Shown here one piece after another: positions 1-9,041 of a DNA stretch of 64,000 bases (its first letter is position 1; each line of letters opens with the position of its first letter). Position numbers and translations under genes: made by a program. The stretch is from Nitrospira sp. (lineage in GTDB: Bacteria; Nitrospirota; Nitrospiria; Nitrospirales; Nitrospiraceae), in NCBI GenBank assembly GCA_018242765.1, contig JAFEBH010000011.1, forward strand, positions 248,001 through 312,000, in the 5' to 3' direction. The notes below the pieces were generated by a model that was not told where the DNA came from, searched no databases, and saw nothing but the letters and a program-made list of their open reading frames with translations.

Positions 1-752
1 CTTAGCGTATTGTTGCCAGATAGTCGGGTGACGGTGATCTGGTAAGTTTTCTTGCTGCCGTTTGGTGCGGTCAGCTCGATCGACACGAGGGTGGACGTTC
101 CTGGCCCACCAAGTGTGATCGGCAATTGTCCTGGATTGATCCCTGGTCCGATGGTCACGGAGCTCAGCCCTGAACTCATCAGCATCGTAGCATTCTGGTC
201 GGATTTGGTTGCCTCGACTGTGACCTGCTCAATGGTGTTGGAAACATTGGCTGTGTAGTCAAGGGTATTCGCATCAATTCCCGGTGCCAACGGTTGAGCG
301 ACGTTGTTGGCTGTCACCTTCAAGGCCGATACGCTATTGTCGTTCGATAGTCGTGTGACCGCGACACGGTACTTGCTTTCGATCCCATTTTGCGAGGAAG
401 CGACTACCTCGATGGGTGTGGTCGACCCTGGCTGGCCAAGTGACACAGGGTGACCTTGTCCTGCAGGCGTACTCGTTCCGTTAATGAGGATCGTTGTTGT
501 GGTGTCTTTGGGACTGGCCGTCACTGTAATACTGGTCACAACGGTGGGCACGATGGCGGTATAGCTGGTGATATTGCTGGAAAACTCCGGCTGGAGCGTA
601 CCGGGGGGGGTGATCACCAAGCTAGAAAGAGGAACTTCTACTGTGTTCTCTGAAGTCGATACGCTGTCTCTGCAACCAGAGGCGCTAAGGCAGAGGGTAA
701 CGAGAAAGACAGCAGTGATCTGGTAGCGTGCGGAAATGAGCAGGTTTCTCAT
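1..752 (-). CDS. Cadherin-like beta-sandwich repeat lipoprotein, C-terminus cut by window edge
   Basis: The frame stays open from an ATG at 752 to the window edge, giving about 250 residues without a stop. The N-terminus is hydrophobic and ends in a lipobox-like LSASGC, so the protein is probably an envelope lipoprotein. After it come about 90-residue repeats with the pattern L-x-x-L-x-V-T/P-G-x-L-x-P-x-F, then Y-x-x-x-V, then a closing TY-x-I-T-V-x-R strand. This pattern is typical of the cadherin-like beta-sandwich family (Pfam Cadherin-like, PF12733). It is the first of three tandem paralogues on this strand (1-3850). The exact role is unknown; surface adhesion or a structural envelope role is inference. 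No strong ribosome binding site precedes the ATG. Confidence 0.8.
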   Translation of the reverse strand, partial: MRNLLISARYQITAVFLVTLCLSASGCRDSVSTSENTVEVPLSSLVITPPGTLQPEFSSNITSYTAIVPTVVTSITVTASPKDTTTTILINGTSTPAGQGHPVSLGQPGSTTPIEVVASSQNGIESKYRVAVTRLSNDNSVSALKVTANNVAQPLAPGIDANTLDYTANVSNTIEQVTVEATKSDQNATMLMSSGLSSVTIGPGINPGQLPITLGGPGTSTLVSIELTAPNGSKKTYQITVTRLSGNNTL

Positions 753-962
753 GGACACATGGTCACTTTCTCAGTACCCGGGAAGATGGTCTGTCTGATT
801 TTGACGAATAAAGCAAGTGTATAGAGGTGCTATGGGCTGATTGAGGATCTGCATGCCATCACCAAGCACGCGTGCCAATATATGACACCTATAGCGAATC
901 TACGTGGTCGGGTCAATCGAAAGTGCCGAAGAACTTCACGTTTTCATCATAGAGGCCGGCTT

Positions 963-2552
963 CTAAAAGAGTCCTCTGATCGCAGTAATCGAATAGGTCG
1001 TTGTGTTGATTCCGTCCTGCGCGATCACAGTCATGTCTACTTTTGTGCCAACCCCAAATCCCGGAGAGACAGTCACCTGGCCGGTTGGGGTACCGGGTGA
1101 GGCGATCACCGAGCCAAGCGCAGACATCGTGGCATTTGGATCAGTCTTGGTCGCTGTGATGGTGACGCTGCCGACGAGAAGGCCGACCGTCACGGTATAG
1201 GTCAGGCTGTTGGAGACGAAGGGAGGATCCAATGAGCCGGCACTCGCGTTTAAGGCCGACAGACTACTGTCGTTCGAGGGGCGTCGGTTGACAGTGATGG
1301 AATAGGTTTTGGAAGTGCCACTGGGCGCAGTGACGGTAAGTGACACCTGTGTCGGAGACCCTGGGCTACTGAGTGAAATGGGTGCATGTCCTGTGGCAAC
1401 ACCCGTTCCGGTTGATACCGAACCAGACATCACGGCATCCGGGTCGGCTTTGGTCGCAGAGACGTCGACACTGGTGACATGGGTCGCCACATCGACGGTA
1501 TAGGTCAACTGTTCGGAGGTGAAGGCGGGATTCAGAGTACCGGGTGCCACGCCGAGAGCTGACAAGTTGTTGTTGCTTGAAGGGGCGGCTCGTTTGACCG
1601 TGATGGTGTAAGTTTTTACGCTGCCATCTTGAGCCGCCACATGAATGGAGACATCTTTTTGTGTTCCCGGTCCATCCAGTTGGATGGTAGCCCGTCCTTC
1701 ATTGGGAACGTCACCCGAAATCACGGCGTTCGAATCCGCCTTGGTTGCCACGATGGCGACATTGGTCACCTTGGTACCCACCTCCACCTTGTAGGCCAAC
1801 GTCCCTGCAGCAAAGGAGGGACTCAAGGAGCCTGGCGTCACGCTCAAGGCCGACAAACTGTTGTTGCTCGATGCCGCGCGGTTGATGGTAATGCGGTAGG
1901 TCTTGTTGGTTTGATTTGGAGCCGTCACGGTGATGGCAATAGTCTTACTGGTTCCAGGTCCATCGAGTTGGATGGTGGCCGTTCCCTCGTTGGTCAGATT
2001 GCCTGAGATTACGGCCTCAGGATCAGACTTGTTTGCGGTAACAGTGACACTGGTTACAGTGGTGGCCACATCGACGGTATAGGTCGAATGGTCTGACTTG
2101 AAGGCTGGGCTCAGTGGGCCTGGCGTGACGGTCAATGTCTTGAGGTTGTGATCACTTGAGAGCAGTCGTGTCACATGGACTGCATAGGTACTCTCCGAGC
2201 CGGTCTGTGTTGTCAAAACGATGGGGATCGTTTTAGTCGACCCAGGCTGATCGAGGGCAATGGAACGCTGTGTGGTGACGGCCCCATCGATTGATACCGT
2301 CACTGTGCTGTCCGCTGGAGTAGCTGTGACCATGATGCTGGTAGCGGCTGTTGGGGCCTCAGCCGTGTAGTTCGTGGTATCGCTTGAAAACGCTGGCTGG
2401 AGGGTTGCAGGCGTGATGCTGAGACTGGCGAGTGGGACAGCGGGTTTATCCGAAACCGACGACGAGTCTTTACAACCGTAAGGAGTCAAACAGAGCCCAA
2501 TGAGGTAAAGGGCAATCCAATCGGCTCTCGCTATAGTCAAAATGTCTTTCAT
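963..2552 (-). CDS. Cadherin-like beta-sandwich repeat lipoprotein (five repeats)
   Basis: A 529-residue protein from the ATG at 2552. The frame also has an ATG ten codons upstream (2582), but the later one places a normal signal peptide ending in a lipobox-like LTPYGC at the N-terminus. Five consecutive repeats of about 90-100 residues follow, each opening with a variant of LSALSVTPGSLSPSF and closing with a TYxITVxR strand. Repeats 2 and 3 share a nearly identical DNA block encoding an NEGxATIQLDGPGT segment, which is also found in the neighbouring gene at 2840-3850. The family is secreted and non-enzymatic as far as known. Adhesion or envelope scaffolding is inferred, not shown. Confidence 0.85.
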   Translation of the reverse strand: MKDILTIARADWIALYLIGLCLTPYGCKDSSSVSDKPAVPLASLSITPATLQPAFSSDTTNYTAEAPTAATSIMVTATPADSTVTVSIDGAVTTQRSIALDQPGSTKTIPIVLTTQTGSESTYAVHVTRLLSSDHNLKTLTVTPGPLSPAFKSDHSTYTVDVATTVTSVTVTANKSDPEAVISGNLTNEGTATIQLDGPGTSKTIAITVTAPNQTNKTYRITINRAASSNNSLSALSVTPGSLSPSFAAGTLAYKVEVGTKVTNVAIVATKADSNAVISGDVPNEGRATIQLDGPGTQKDVSIHVAAQDGSVKTYTITVKRAAPSSNNNLSALGVAPGTLNPAFTSEQLTYTVDVATHVTSVDVSATKADPDAVMSGSVSTGTGVATGHAPISLSSPGSPTQVSLTVTAPSGTSKTYSITVNRRPSNDSSLSALNASAGSLDPPFVSNSLTYTVTVGLLVGSVTITATKTDPNATMSALGSVIASPGTPTGQVTVSPGFGVGTKVDMTVIAQDGINTTTYSITAIRGLF

Positions 2553-2839
2553 GTTGGTTCCAGAGATGGTCTGTTGCTGCACGAAGTAATGGATTCATCT
2601 GTTCTGGTCAGCGCAGACCGTCAGAGGCGAAACATACCGAAGAGTTCAGCCTGGTTCTCACGATTTTTGCAACTCGAACAGCGAATGATAGTTGATATAG
2701 CGGATCTGACTGGTCGGGTCAATGGACTGACTAGGAGGGAGGAGTGGCTTGGTGTGTACGAACCTCAGCTCAGTGATTCAGACGCATCGTTGCATATAAG
2801 CCGGCTATGGACGATGGGCTCCGTGCCAGCTTCCACTGT

Positions 2840-3850
2840 CTATCTGCGAGACCTGATGACGGTGATGGTGTAGGACTGTGTTGTCATACCATCCTGTGCG
2901 GTGACGGTCAGGTCCACCTCAGTACGTCTTGCAGTTAGTGGGATAGAGATGTGTCCCGTCGGGGTCCCTGTCGCCGCGATCACGGAGCCAAGAGCGGACA
3001 TCATAGCATTGGGATCGGATTTTGTCGCAGAGATGGTCACGCTGTCCACGTCATTAGGTACGGTTACTCGGTAGCTCAGGATGTTCAAAGCGAAATCAGG
3101 ATCCAAGGAGCCAGGACTGACCGTCAAGGCAGAGAGAGTATCATCACTGGACGTCAGGGCTCGGTTGACGGTGACAGTGTAGGTTTTTGAGATTCCATTC
3201 GATGCCGTGACGACAATCGAGACAATCTTGGTTGTTCCTGGCCCGTCTAGTTTGATCGTTGCGTGCCCTTCGTTCGGCACATCACCCGAGATCACGGCAT
3301 TGGGATCAGACTTGGTTGCCGAGACAGTGACTTCGGCGGTAGTGCCGGCCACGTTTACCGTGTAGGCTTGAGTGCCTGCAGAAAAGGTAGGAGATAAGGT
3401 TCCTGGTGACAGGGTCAAACTCTTGAGGCTGTTGTCTCCACCGCGGGTGCTTATCCTGAGGGTAATGGTGTAGATCTTGGCTCGTCCATCGGAGGACGTG
3501 ACGGTCAAGGAGACGTCTTTGCTTGATCCGGGACTGGGGGCTTGAATCGTGGTTTGGCCAGTGGCTTGCCCTGCCGGGGCAGTGATGGCACCGGACAACA
3601 CATCCTTCGGTTCAGACTTGGTTGCCAAGATGGTGACGTCAGGCTGGTCGCTGGGAAGATCGACGCTGTAGCCGGTTGTTTCGCTTGCGAACGGAGGTTG
3701 AAGTGATGCGCCGGAAACGGAGAGGCTGGCCAGCTCGGGCCCCGGATCAATCCCCCCTGTGTCTTTGCAGCCGTAGACACCGAATCCGATGGCGCCTAAG
3801 AGAAGAGTGAGAACAAGATATTGTGCTGGGCCGGTGAAGCGATGTTTCAT
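2840..3850 (-). CDS. Cadherin-like beta-sandwich repeat lipoprotein (three repeats)
   Basis: A 336-residue protein whose N-terminal hydrophobic segment ends in a lipobox-like GVYGC at about residue 28. Three beta-sandwich repeats of about 95 residues follow, with the same opening and closing strands as its two downstream neighbours. The middle repeat carries the NEGHATIKLDGPGT block almost identical to one in the 963-2552 protein, and the last repeat matches that protein's fifth repeat (MSALGSVIA near the centre). The three genes probably arose by duplication and repeat shuffling. It is the most upstream of the three; intergenic gaps of 257-287 bases suggest each has its own promoter. Function unknown. 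Confidence 0.85.
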   Translation of the reverse strand: MKHRFTGPAQYLVLTLLLGAIGFGVYGCKDTGGIDPGPELASLSVSGASLQPPFASETTGYSVDLPSDQPDVTILATKSEPKDVLSGAITAPAGQATGQTTIQAPSPGSSKDVSLTVTSSDGRAKIYTITLRISTRGGDNSLKSLTLSPGTLSPTFSAGTQAYTVNVAGTTAEVTVSATKSDPNAVISGDVPNEGHATIKLDGPGTTKIVSIVVTASNGISKTYTVTVNRALTSSDDTLSALTVSPGSLDPDFALNILSYRVTVPNDVDSVTISATKSDPNAMMSALGSVIAATGTPTGHISIPLTARRTEVDLTVTAQDGMTTQSYTITVIRSRR

Positions 3851-4039
3851 AATAGACCCACAGTATTTGCCGTGATTCGCCGTGCTGGAAATTCTGTTGG
3901 GCTCAGCTACCCATGTGAATCAAGATGGGAGGTGCAGATATTACGGAAGGGTTTCCTGGACGGTCTATCCCTACTTGTGTATGGACAAACAGGGTACGTG
4001 AAGAGGCGTCCCGAACTGGTGGGGCAACGCTTCAAGCAG

Positions 4040-4945
4040 GAGCATGCTGATAGGGGATGCCTGTAATTATGGCCAAGCGGATAATCATTGATAGGCCTTC
4101 ACGAGCTGATTGATTGACGTGGTTTCCTGATATTCCAGGCGTTGCTTGAGCACGGCGAAGTCGTGCTCGAGGGAGTTGAGGTCTGGGGAATACGGTGGCA
4201 ACAACAGCGTGGCCCCGGTGTGCTGGATGAGCTCCGCCGTTTCCGGGGGTTTGTGAAAGGCCGCGTAGTCCCTGATGACCAGGTGCACGCAGGTCAGACG
4301 TGGGCACAGCCGTACCTTGAGCCAGGCGTTGAACATCTCGGCATCGCACGTGCCGTCGAAGAGGACCGGTTCTGCAAGCTCTGGCCCGATGCGCGCGGCA
4401 ATGAGCGAGGTGCGAGGTCTTCTAGGCCCGGACGTCAGGCCGTACACGCGGTGTCCCTTGTGGGCATACCCCTAGCGGCGTGTGACGGAAGGCGCGAAGC
4501 CGCACTCATCGACAGGCACGAGCTGCAGGCCGCGACGTCGGTCCCGCTCCCGAAGACGCAGCAACGTTCTTCGTTGCAGCGGGCTGCGCTCTGTGTAGCC
4601 GGTCGGTTTTCCCCGGGTCCCCCCATCTTGTGGAGGGCGGTCCAGATGCAATGGCGTGAGCCCCCGACATGCCGAGCCGCTTGCGCCTGTGTCAGGTCGG
4701 CATGCGTGGTGACATGACGCCGCAAGGCCTCCCCATCCAGTGCGTGAGCGGTTTTAGGCCCAGGGCGCTGGTGTGTCAGCCCACCGTGGTTGAGCCACCG
4801 GCACACGCTGGCCTCGCCCACTTTGAACCGCCGAGCCGCCTCCACCTTGCTGTCACCACTCCGGACAACATCCACCACTCGTTGGCGCAAATCTCCTGAG
4901 CATCTCATGCGCACTCTATGTCTATCAGTACCTGTGGGCTTCGCT
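4040..4945 (-). mobile_element. Decayed IS630-family insertion sequence
   Basis: An IS630-type transposase pseudogene lies directly against the severed coding sequence of a P-type ATPase. The ATPase frame is homologous up to about 4942 and then runs into element sequence just after a TATA, consistent with the TA target preference of this family. Possible end sequences share the short core CTGATAG in inverted orientation, but I could not fix the terminal inverted repeats, so the boundaries are approximate. The rest of the ATPase is not found beyond the other end, so deletion accompanied or followed insertion. Confidence 0.65.
4085..4908 (-). pseudogene. IS630-family transposase, broken by a frameshift and a stop codon
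   Basis: The frame opens at the ATG at 4908 with a helix-turn-helix region (LRQRVVDVVRSGD, then ASVCRWL) and a winged-helix-like stretch. It leaves frame near 4622, in a run of C and G residues. In the next frame the DDE catalytic core continues (LVPVDECGF) but meets an in-frame TAG at 4472-4474, where the family normally has a tryptophan before GYA. It then resumes as HKGHRVYGL, LVIRDYAAFHK and the closing PPYSPDLNSLEHDF box carrying the catalytic glutamate. The full reading is about 274 residues. With two inactivating lesions it cannot make an intact transposase without recoding. Confidence 0.85.
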
Positions 4946-5151
4946 ATAAACTGGAAGAAAAACATCTGGACCGGGCTGATGGGTTTACCTTCTTTCAACT
5001 CGTTCGGACCGTTCTCAGCGAGCCGACGTGCGGCCTCAGGTGAAGAAAGTCCGGAGACTGTGGAGCCGAGTTGGGCCAATATGTCCTCAGCCGATCGGCT
5101 ATGCCAGGCGTTGCCTTTCGGTTGTTCAACAGTGGAAGGTGTTGTGGTCAT
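4942..5151 (-). pseudogene. N-terminal fragment of a cation-transporting P-type ATPase
   Basis: About 70 residues from an ATG at 5151. They match the N-terminal cytoplasmic domain of P2-type cation ATPases: a WHSRSAEDILAQLG segment, then LSSPEAARRLAENGPNEL and KPISPVQMFFFQF, which normally leads into the first membrane helix. The frame is cut there by the IS630-type element. No transmembrane, DKTG phosphorylation or nucleotide-binding parts are found in the window. The frame continues for a while into the element, giving a meaningless fusion. The fragment shows that a transporter related to calcium/magnesium ATPases was lost here. Confidence 0.8.
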
Positions 5152-5435
5152 CAATGGGGGCTTCTTTCGAATCGTGTCATTGTCAGCAGATACCACGGAA
5201 TCGTTGCCTTATTGCATCGCGTGTGTTCCTATGCTGGCGCCCGATGAGACGATGGTTATCTGAGTTCAGCCCGACTAGCGCAGCCTTATGCTTCCTTCTT
5301 TTCAGGTCTTTCGGCTGAAATCTTCGCTGCTGCCTGCGCGCTGCTGAACCGTGTCTGAAACTAGGTCCGGCCCATGCGAGAAGCGGGCTGGTTGCCCTTC
5401 CGCCGAACCTCAGCTAGAAAGCATCGTGTTTCCCA

Positions 5436-5777
5436 TCATGGAATGACTGGTTTCTGTTCTCGATGTAGCTTGGCGAGAGTCTCCGCTTCTTCGGCGGCTT
5501 TCATGTAATAGTGCATAAAGTCGCGGCAATGAGCGATCAGATCTACTCTGGTTTCTTTTGGAGTAAGATGTGGAGCAGAAAATGCGGCATACCGGTCAAT
5601 CATCTGTTGCATCTCCTCTGCTTTCCCTTTCAGACGTAGACTCTCCTGCTCATACCACGCCGCCAATCCACTGTGATCGTTGCGGTCAATCAGTTCGCGG
5701 GGTGGAGCAGTCGAACAGGCGGTGAAGACCACGCTGAACAACAATACGATCCATGCCAAGTGCCGTGAGATCTTCAT
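5436..5777 (-). CDS. Small lipoprotein of unknown function
   Basis: 113 residues with a clean signal peptide and lipobox (VVFTAC) at the N-terminus and a strong ribosome binding site (AAGGAG) before the ATG at 5777. The mature part is predicted largely alpha-helical and rich in Glu, Lys and His, with a stretch around AAEEAETLAKLH. It resembles the small lipoprotein at 24926-25291 in length, lipobox and a shared layout: a short acidic start, then helices rich in A, E, R and Y. The two are probably distant paralogues. It follows cusA by 108 bases on the same strand and may be co-transcribed. No function assigned. Confidence 0.75.
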   Translation of the reverse strand: MKISRHLAWIVLLFSVVFTACSTAPPRELIDRNDHSGLAAWYEQESLRLKGKAEEMQQMIDRYAAFSAPHLTPKETRVDLIAHCRDFMHYYMKAAEEAETLAKLHREQKPVIP

Positions 5778-5885
5778 GGATTTCTCCTTCTTCTTAATGT
5801 TGGATGTTCGCGCGCACGAGACGTCAATGAGTGTTGCAGATGATGGTCATCTTTCAGAAATTCGCGTTCGCAGGGTAACTGTTCC

Positions 5886-8800
5886 CTACATTTCTTGCCC
5901 GGTCTTCCTCGCATATCCGTTCCTGCTCTCGCTCCACCACCGCCACATGACATAGACCGGAGGAATCACGAACAGCGTCAGAATCATGGCCGAGAAGACG
6001 CCGCCGACTTGTGGCGCGGCAATCCGCTTCATCACATCTGCTCCGGTCCCCGTGGCCCACATGACCGGGATCAACCCGATGACGTCGACCAAGCCGATCA
6101 TCGCCATGGGCCTGATACGTTCGACCGCCCCAAGCTGGACGGTGTCGATCAGATCTTGTAACGTCGTGAGGCCGCCGACCGCTTTGCGTCTGGCACAGGC
6201 CTCATCCAAATAGGCCAGCATGACTGCGCTGGTTTCCGCCGCGGTCCCCACGACGGTGATCAGTCCCATCCACACGGCAATACTCATGTTGTAGTCGAGG
6301 ATCGACAGGTACCAGACAGCCCCGACCAACGAGAGCGGCACCCCGACCATCACCATGAAGGTCTTCGCCACCGACTCGAATGAGAAGTAGAATGTGACGA
6401 AGATGATCACGAGCGTCAGCGGGAGAACCAACTTCAGCCGTTCCTTGACCCGCTGCATGAACTCATACTGACCGGACCAGACGATGGTATAACCGGACGG
6501 CAACTGGATCTTGTCCGCCACGGCCTTCTTAAGTTCCTCCACATAGCTCCCGACATCACGGCCCGTCATATCAAGGAAGACGTAGCCGGCGAGCAGGCCG
6601 TTTTCATCACGGATCATGGGAGGGCCGTTGACGAATCGCAGCGTCGCGAGTTGGGCCAGCGGTACTTGGGCGCCCGTCGGTGTGTCCACGATGACTCGTT
6701 GGAGCTTCTGAGGATCGTCCCGCAATTCCCGAAGATAGCGCACGTTGATCGGATAGCGCTCACGCCCTTCGATCGTCGTCGCGATGTTTTCACCACCGAT
6801 GGCCGATTCGATGATCCGGCCAACATCCATGAGTTTGAGTCCGTAGCGGGCGATCTCCTCACGGTTGATTTCGAAATCGAGGAAATAGCCGCCGGATACC
6901 CGTTCCGCATAGGCGCTCCTGGTGCCGGGAACATCTTTCAAGACCATCTCCAAATGTTTCCCGATCTCCTCGATCTGCTTCAGGTCCGGCCCGAAGATTT
7001 TGATCCCCACGGGAGTGCGGACGCCGGTCGTGAGCATATCGATCCGCGCTTTGATCGGCATGGTCCAGGCATTTGTCACTCCGGGGAATTGCATGGCCCG
7101 GTCCATTTCATCCACCAAGCTTTCATAACTGAGCCTCGGCCGCCATCGGTCTTTCGGTTTCAGTTCGACGACGACTTCCATCATGCTGAAGGGCGCGGGA
7201 TCGGTGGAGGTTTCTGCTCGTCCGGCTTTACCGAACACATGGTCCACTTCGGGGAAGGAACGGAGTTTCTGGTCCATGATCTGCAACATGCGCCCGGCTT
7301 CCGTGATGGAGAGGCCCGGCAAGGTCGTCGGCATGTAGAGAATCGTCCCTTCGTAGAGCGGCGGCATGAATTCCGAGCCCATCTTCTGATACAGCGGGAC
7401 GATGCTGCCCATCAGCGCGAGCGCTCCGATGACGACGGTCTTCCGGTAACAGAGGGCCAGGCGTAGGACGGGTGCGTAGAGCCATTGCAGAGAACGACTG
7501 ACGGGATGTTTCTGTTCCGGAAAGATCTTGCCGCGAATAAAGGTCGGCAGACAGGCCGGGACCAATGTGATGGCCAAGACCGCGCACATAGCGATGGCCA
7601 GGTTATTGGTCCAGGCCAGCGGTTTGAACATCCGGCCTTCTTGCGCTTCCAGCACGAAGACCGGAATGAAGGAGATGGCAATGACCAACACCGACGCGAA
7701 AATCGGCGGCCCCACCTCCTTGGCCGAATCGATGAGGATTTGAAGCCGCTCACTGACTCGTCCGTCCCGCTCCCACTCCTCCAGGCGCTTATGGGCATTA
7801 TCGACCATGACAATCGCCGCATCCACCATGTCGCCGATGGCAACGATGATGCCGCCGAGCGACATGATGTTGATGCCGATTTCCATGAGATACATAGGGA
7901 TGAAGGCCAACAGCACGGCGATGGGTAGAGTAAGGATGGGGACGACAGCGGAGCGGACATGAAGTAAGAACGCAATAATCAACACCCCGGTCACGAGCAA
8001 TTCTTCCAGGAGACTTTCGTTAGCCGTGGCGATAGATTCGTGGATCAAGTCGCTGCGATCATAGACAGGGACGATCTTGACGCCTTTCGGCAGAGAGGGC
8101 TCGAGTTCCTTGAGCTTGGCTTTCACCCGCTCGATGACCGTGAGCGCGTTCTCTCCGAAGCGCATGATCACGATGCCACCTGCCACTTCACCTTGGCCGT
8201 TCAATTCCACGAGGCCTCGCCGCATATCAGGCCCCAGCCGGACGGTCGCGACATCGCGCAAGAGAATCGGCGTCCCGTTTTCGTTGACGCCGACTGCGAT
8301 CTTTTCGATGTCTTCCGCCTTCTTGAGATAGCCACGTCCTCGGATGACATATTCGATGCCGGAAAATTCCACGATGCGCCCACCGACATCGTTGTTGCTT
8401 TCGCGAATCGTTTCGACGATGGAAGGAAGGGACAACCGATAGGCCAGGACTTTGGTCGGATCGAGATTGACCTGGTATTGCCGGACAAAGCCTCCGATGC
8501 TTGCCACTTCGGCGACACCTTCGACGGATCGTAACCAATACTGAAGATACCAGTCCTGGAAGCTGCGCAGCGAGGCGAGGTCTTGCTGCCCTGATTCATC
8601 AACCAAGGCATATTGAAAGATCCAGCCTACGCCGGTCGCGTCCGGGCCGAGTTGCGGTGCCACACCCTCGGGCATCCGCCCCGACAGTTGATTAAGACGC
8701 TCGAGAACCCGCGAGCGCGCCCAATAGATGTCCGTGCCGTCCTTGAACAAAATGTAGACATAGGAATAGCCGAAGTCCGAGAAGCCACGGACGACTGTGA

Positions 8801-9035
8801 CGTTGGGAGCCGACAGGAGCGCTGTGACAATCGGATAGGTAATTTGGTCTTCGACGAGATCAGGCGAACGGCCTTGCCAGGTCGTATAGACGATGACTTG
8901 TGTGTCGGAGATATCGGGCAGTGCGTCGATCGGCGTCTGCCACATGGCCCAGAGCCCCACGGCGGACAGCGAGAAGACTAAGAGGAAGACGATGAAGCGG
9001 TTTCTTGCACTGTAGTCGATAATCCGTTCAACCAT
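5886..9035 (-). CDS. cusA: Copper/silver efflux RND transporter, CusA type
   Basis: At 1049 residues this has the normal length for heavy-metal RND pumps. It has an N-terminal membrane helix, a first periplasmic domain, a block of helices with GDMVDAAIVMVDNAHKRLEE in the fourth, and a second half with the same plan. The sequence keeps the methionines that carry copper and silver in CusA: SEFMPPL, then YMPTTLPG, the DPAPFSMMEV segment and RIDMLTTG. This argues for Cu(I)/Ag(I) rather than cobalt/zinc/cadmium. It acts in the inner membrane with the adaptor and outer-membrane channel encoded immediately upstream (9042-11560); the gap to the adaptor gene is six bases. Drives proton-coupled export from periplasm or cytoplasm to the outside. 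Confidence 0.95.
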   Translation of the reverse strand: MVERIIDYSARNRFIVFLLVFSLSAVGLWAMWQTPIDALPDISDTQVIVYTTWQGRSPDLVEDQITYPIVTALLSAPNVTVVRGFSDFGYSYVYILFKDGTDIYWARSRVLERLNQLSGRMPEGVAPQLGPDATGVGWIFQYALVDESGQQDLASLRSFQDWYLQYWLRSVEGVAEVASIGGFVRQYQVNLDPTKVLAYRLSLPSIVETIRESNNDVGGRIVEFSGIEYVIRGRGYLKKAEDIEKIAVGVNENGTPILLRDVATVRLGPDMRRGLVELNGQGEVAGGIVIMRFGENALTVIERVKAKLKELEPSLPKGVKIVPVYDRSDLIHESIATANESLLEELLVTGVLIIAFLLHVRSAVVPILTLPIAVLLAFIPMYLMEIGINIMSLGGIIVAIGDMVDAAIVMVDNAHKRLEEWERDGRVSERLQILIDSAKEVGPPIFASVLVIAISFIPVFVLEAQEGRMFKPLAWTNNLAIAMCAVLAITLVPACLPTFIRGKIFPEQKHPVSRSLQWLYAPVLRLALCYRKTVVIGALALMGSIVPLYQKMGSEFMPPLYEGTILYMPTTLPGLSITEAGRMLQIMDQKLRSFPEVDHVFGKAGRAETSTDPAPFSMMEVVVELKPKDRWRPRLSYESLVDEMDRAMQFPGVTNAWTMPIKARIDMLTTGVRTPVGIKIFGPDLKQIEEIGKHLEMVLKDVPGTRSAYAERVSGGYFLDFEINREEIARYGLKLMDVGRIIESAIGGENIATTIEGRERYPINVRYLRELRDDPQKLQRVIVDTPTGAQVPLAQLATLRFVNGPPMIRDENGLLAGYVFLDMTGRDVGSYVEELKKAVADKIQLPSGYTIVWSGQYEFMQRVKERLKLVLPLTLVIIFVTFYFSFESVAKTFMVMVGVPLSLVGAVWYLSILDYNMSIAVWMGLITVVGTAAETSAVMLAYLDEACARRKAVGGLTTLQDLIDTVQLGAVERIRPMAMIGLVDVIGLIPVMWATGTGADVMKRIAAPQVGGVFSAMILTLFVIPPVYVMWRWWSESRNGYARKTGQEM

Positions 9036-9041
9036 GATCGG

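Noticed and set aside
4142..4717. Plus-strand open frame of 191 codons over the IS630-type element
   Set aside because: It is the antisense of the transposase, whose DDE motifs read clearly on the minus strand.
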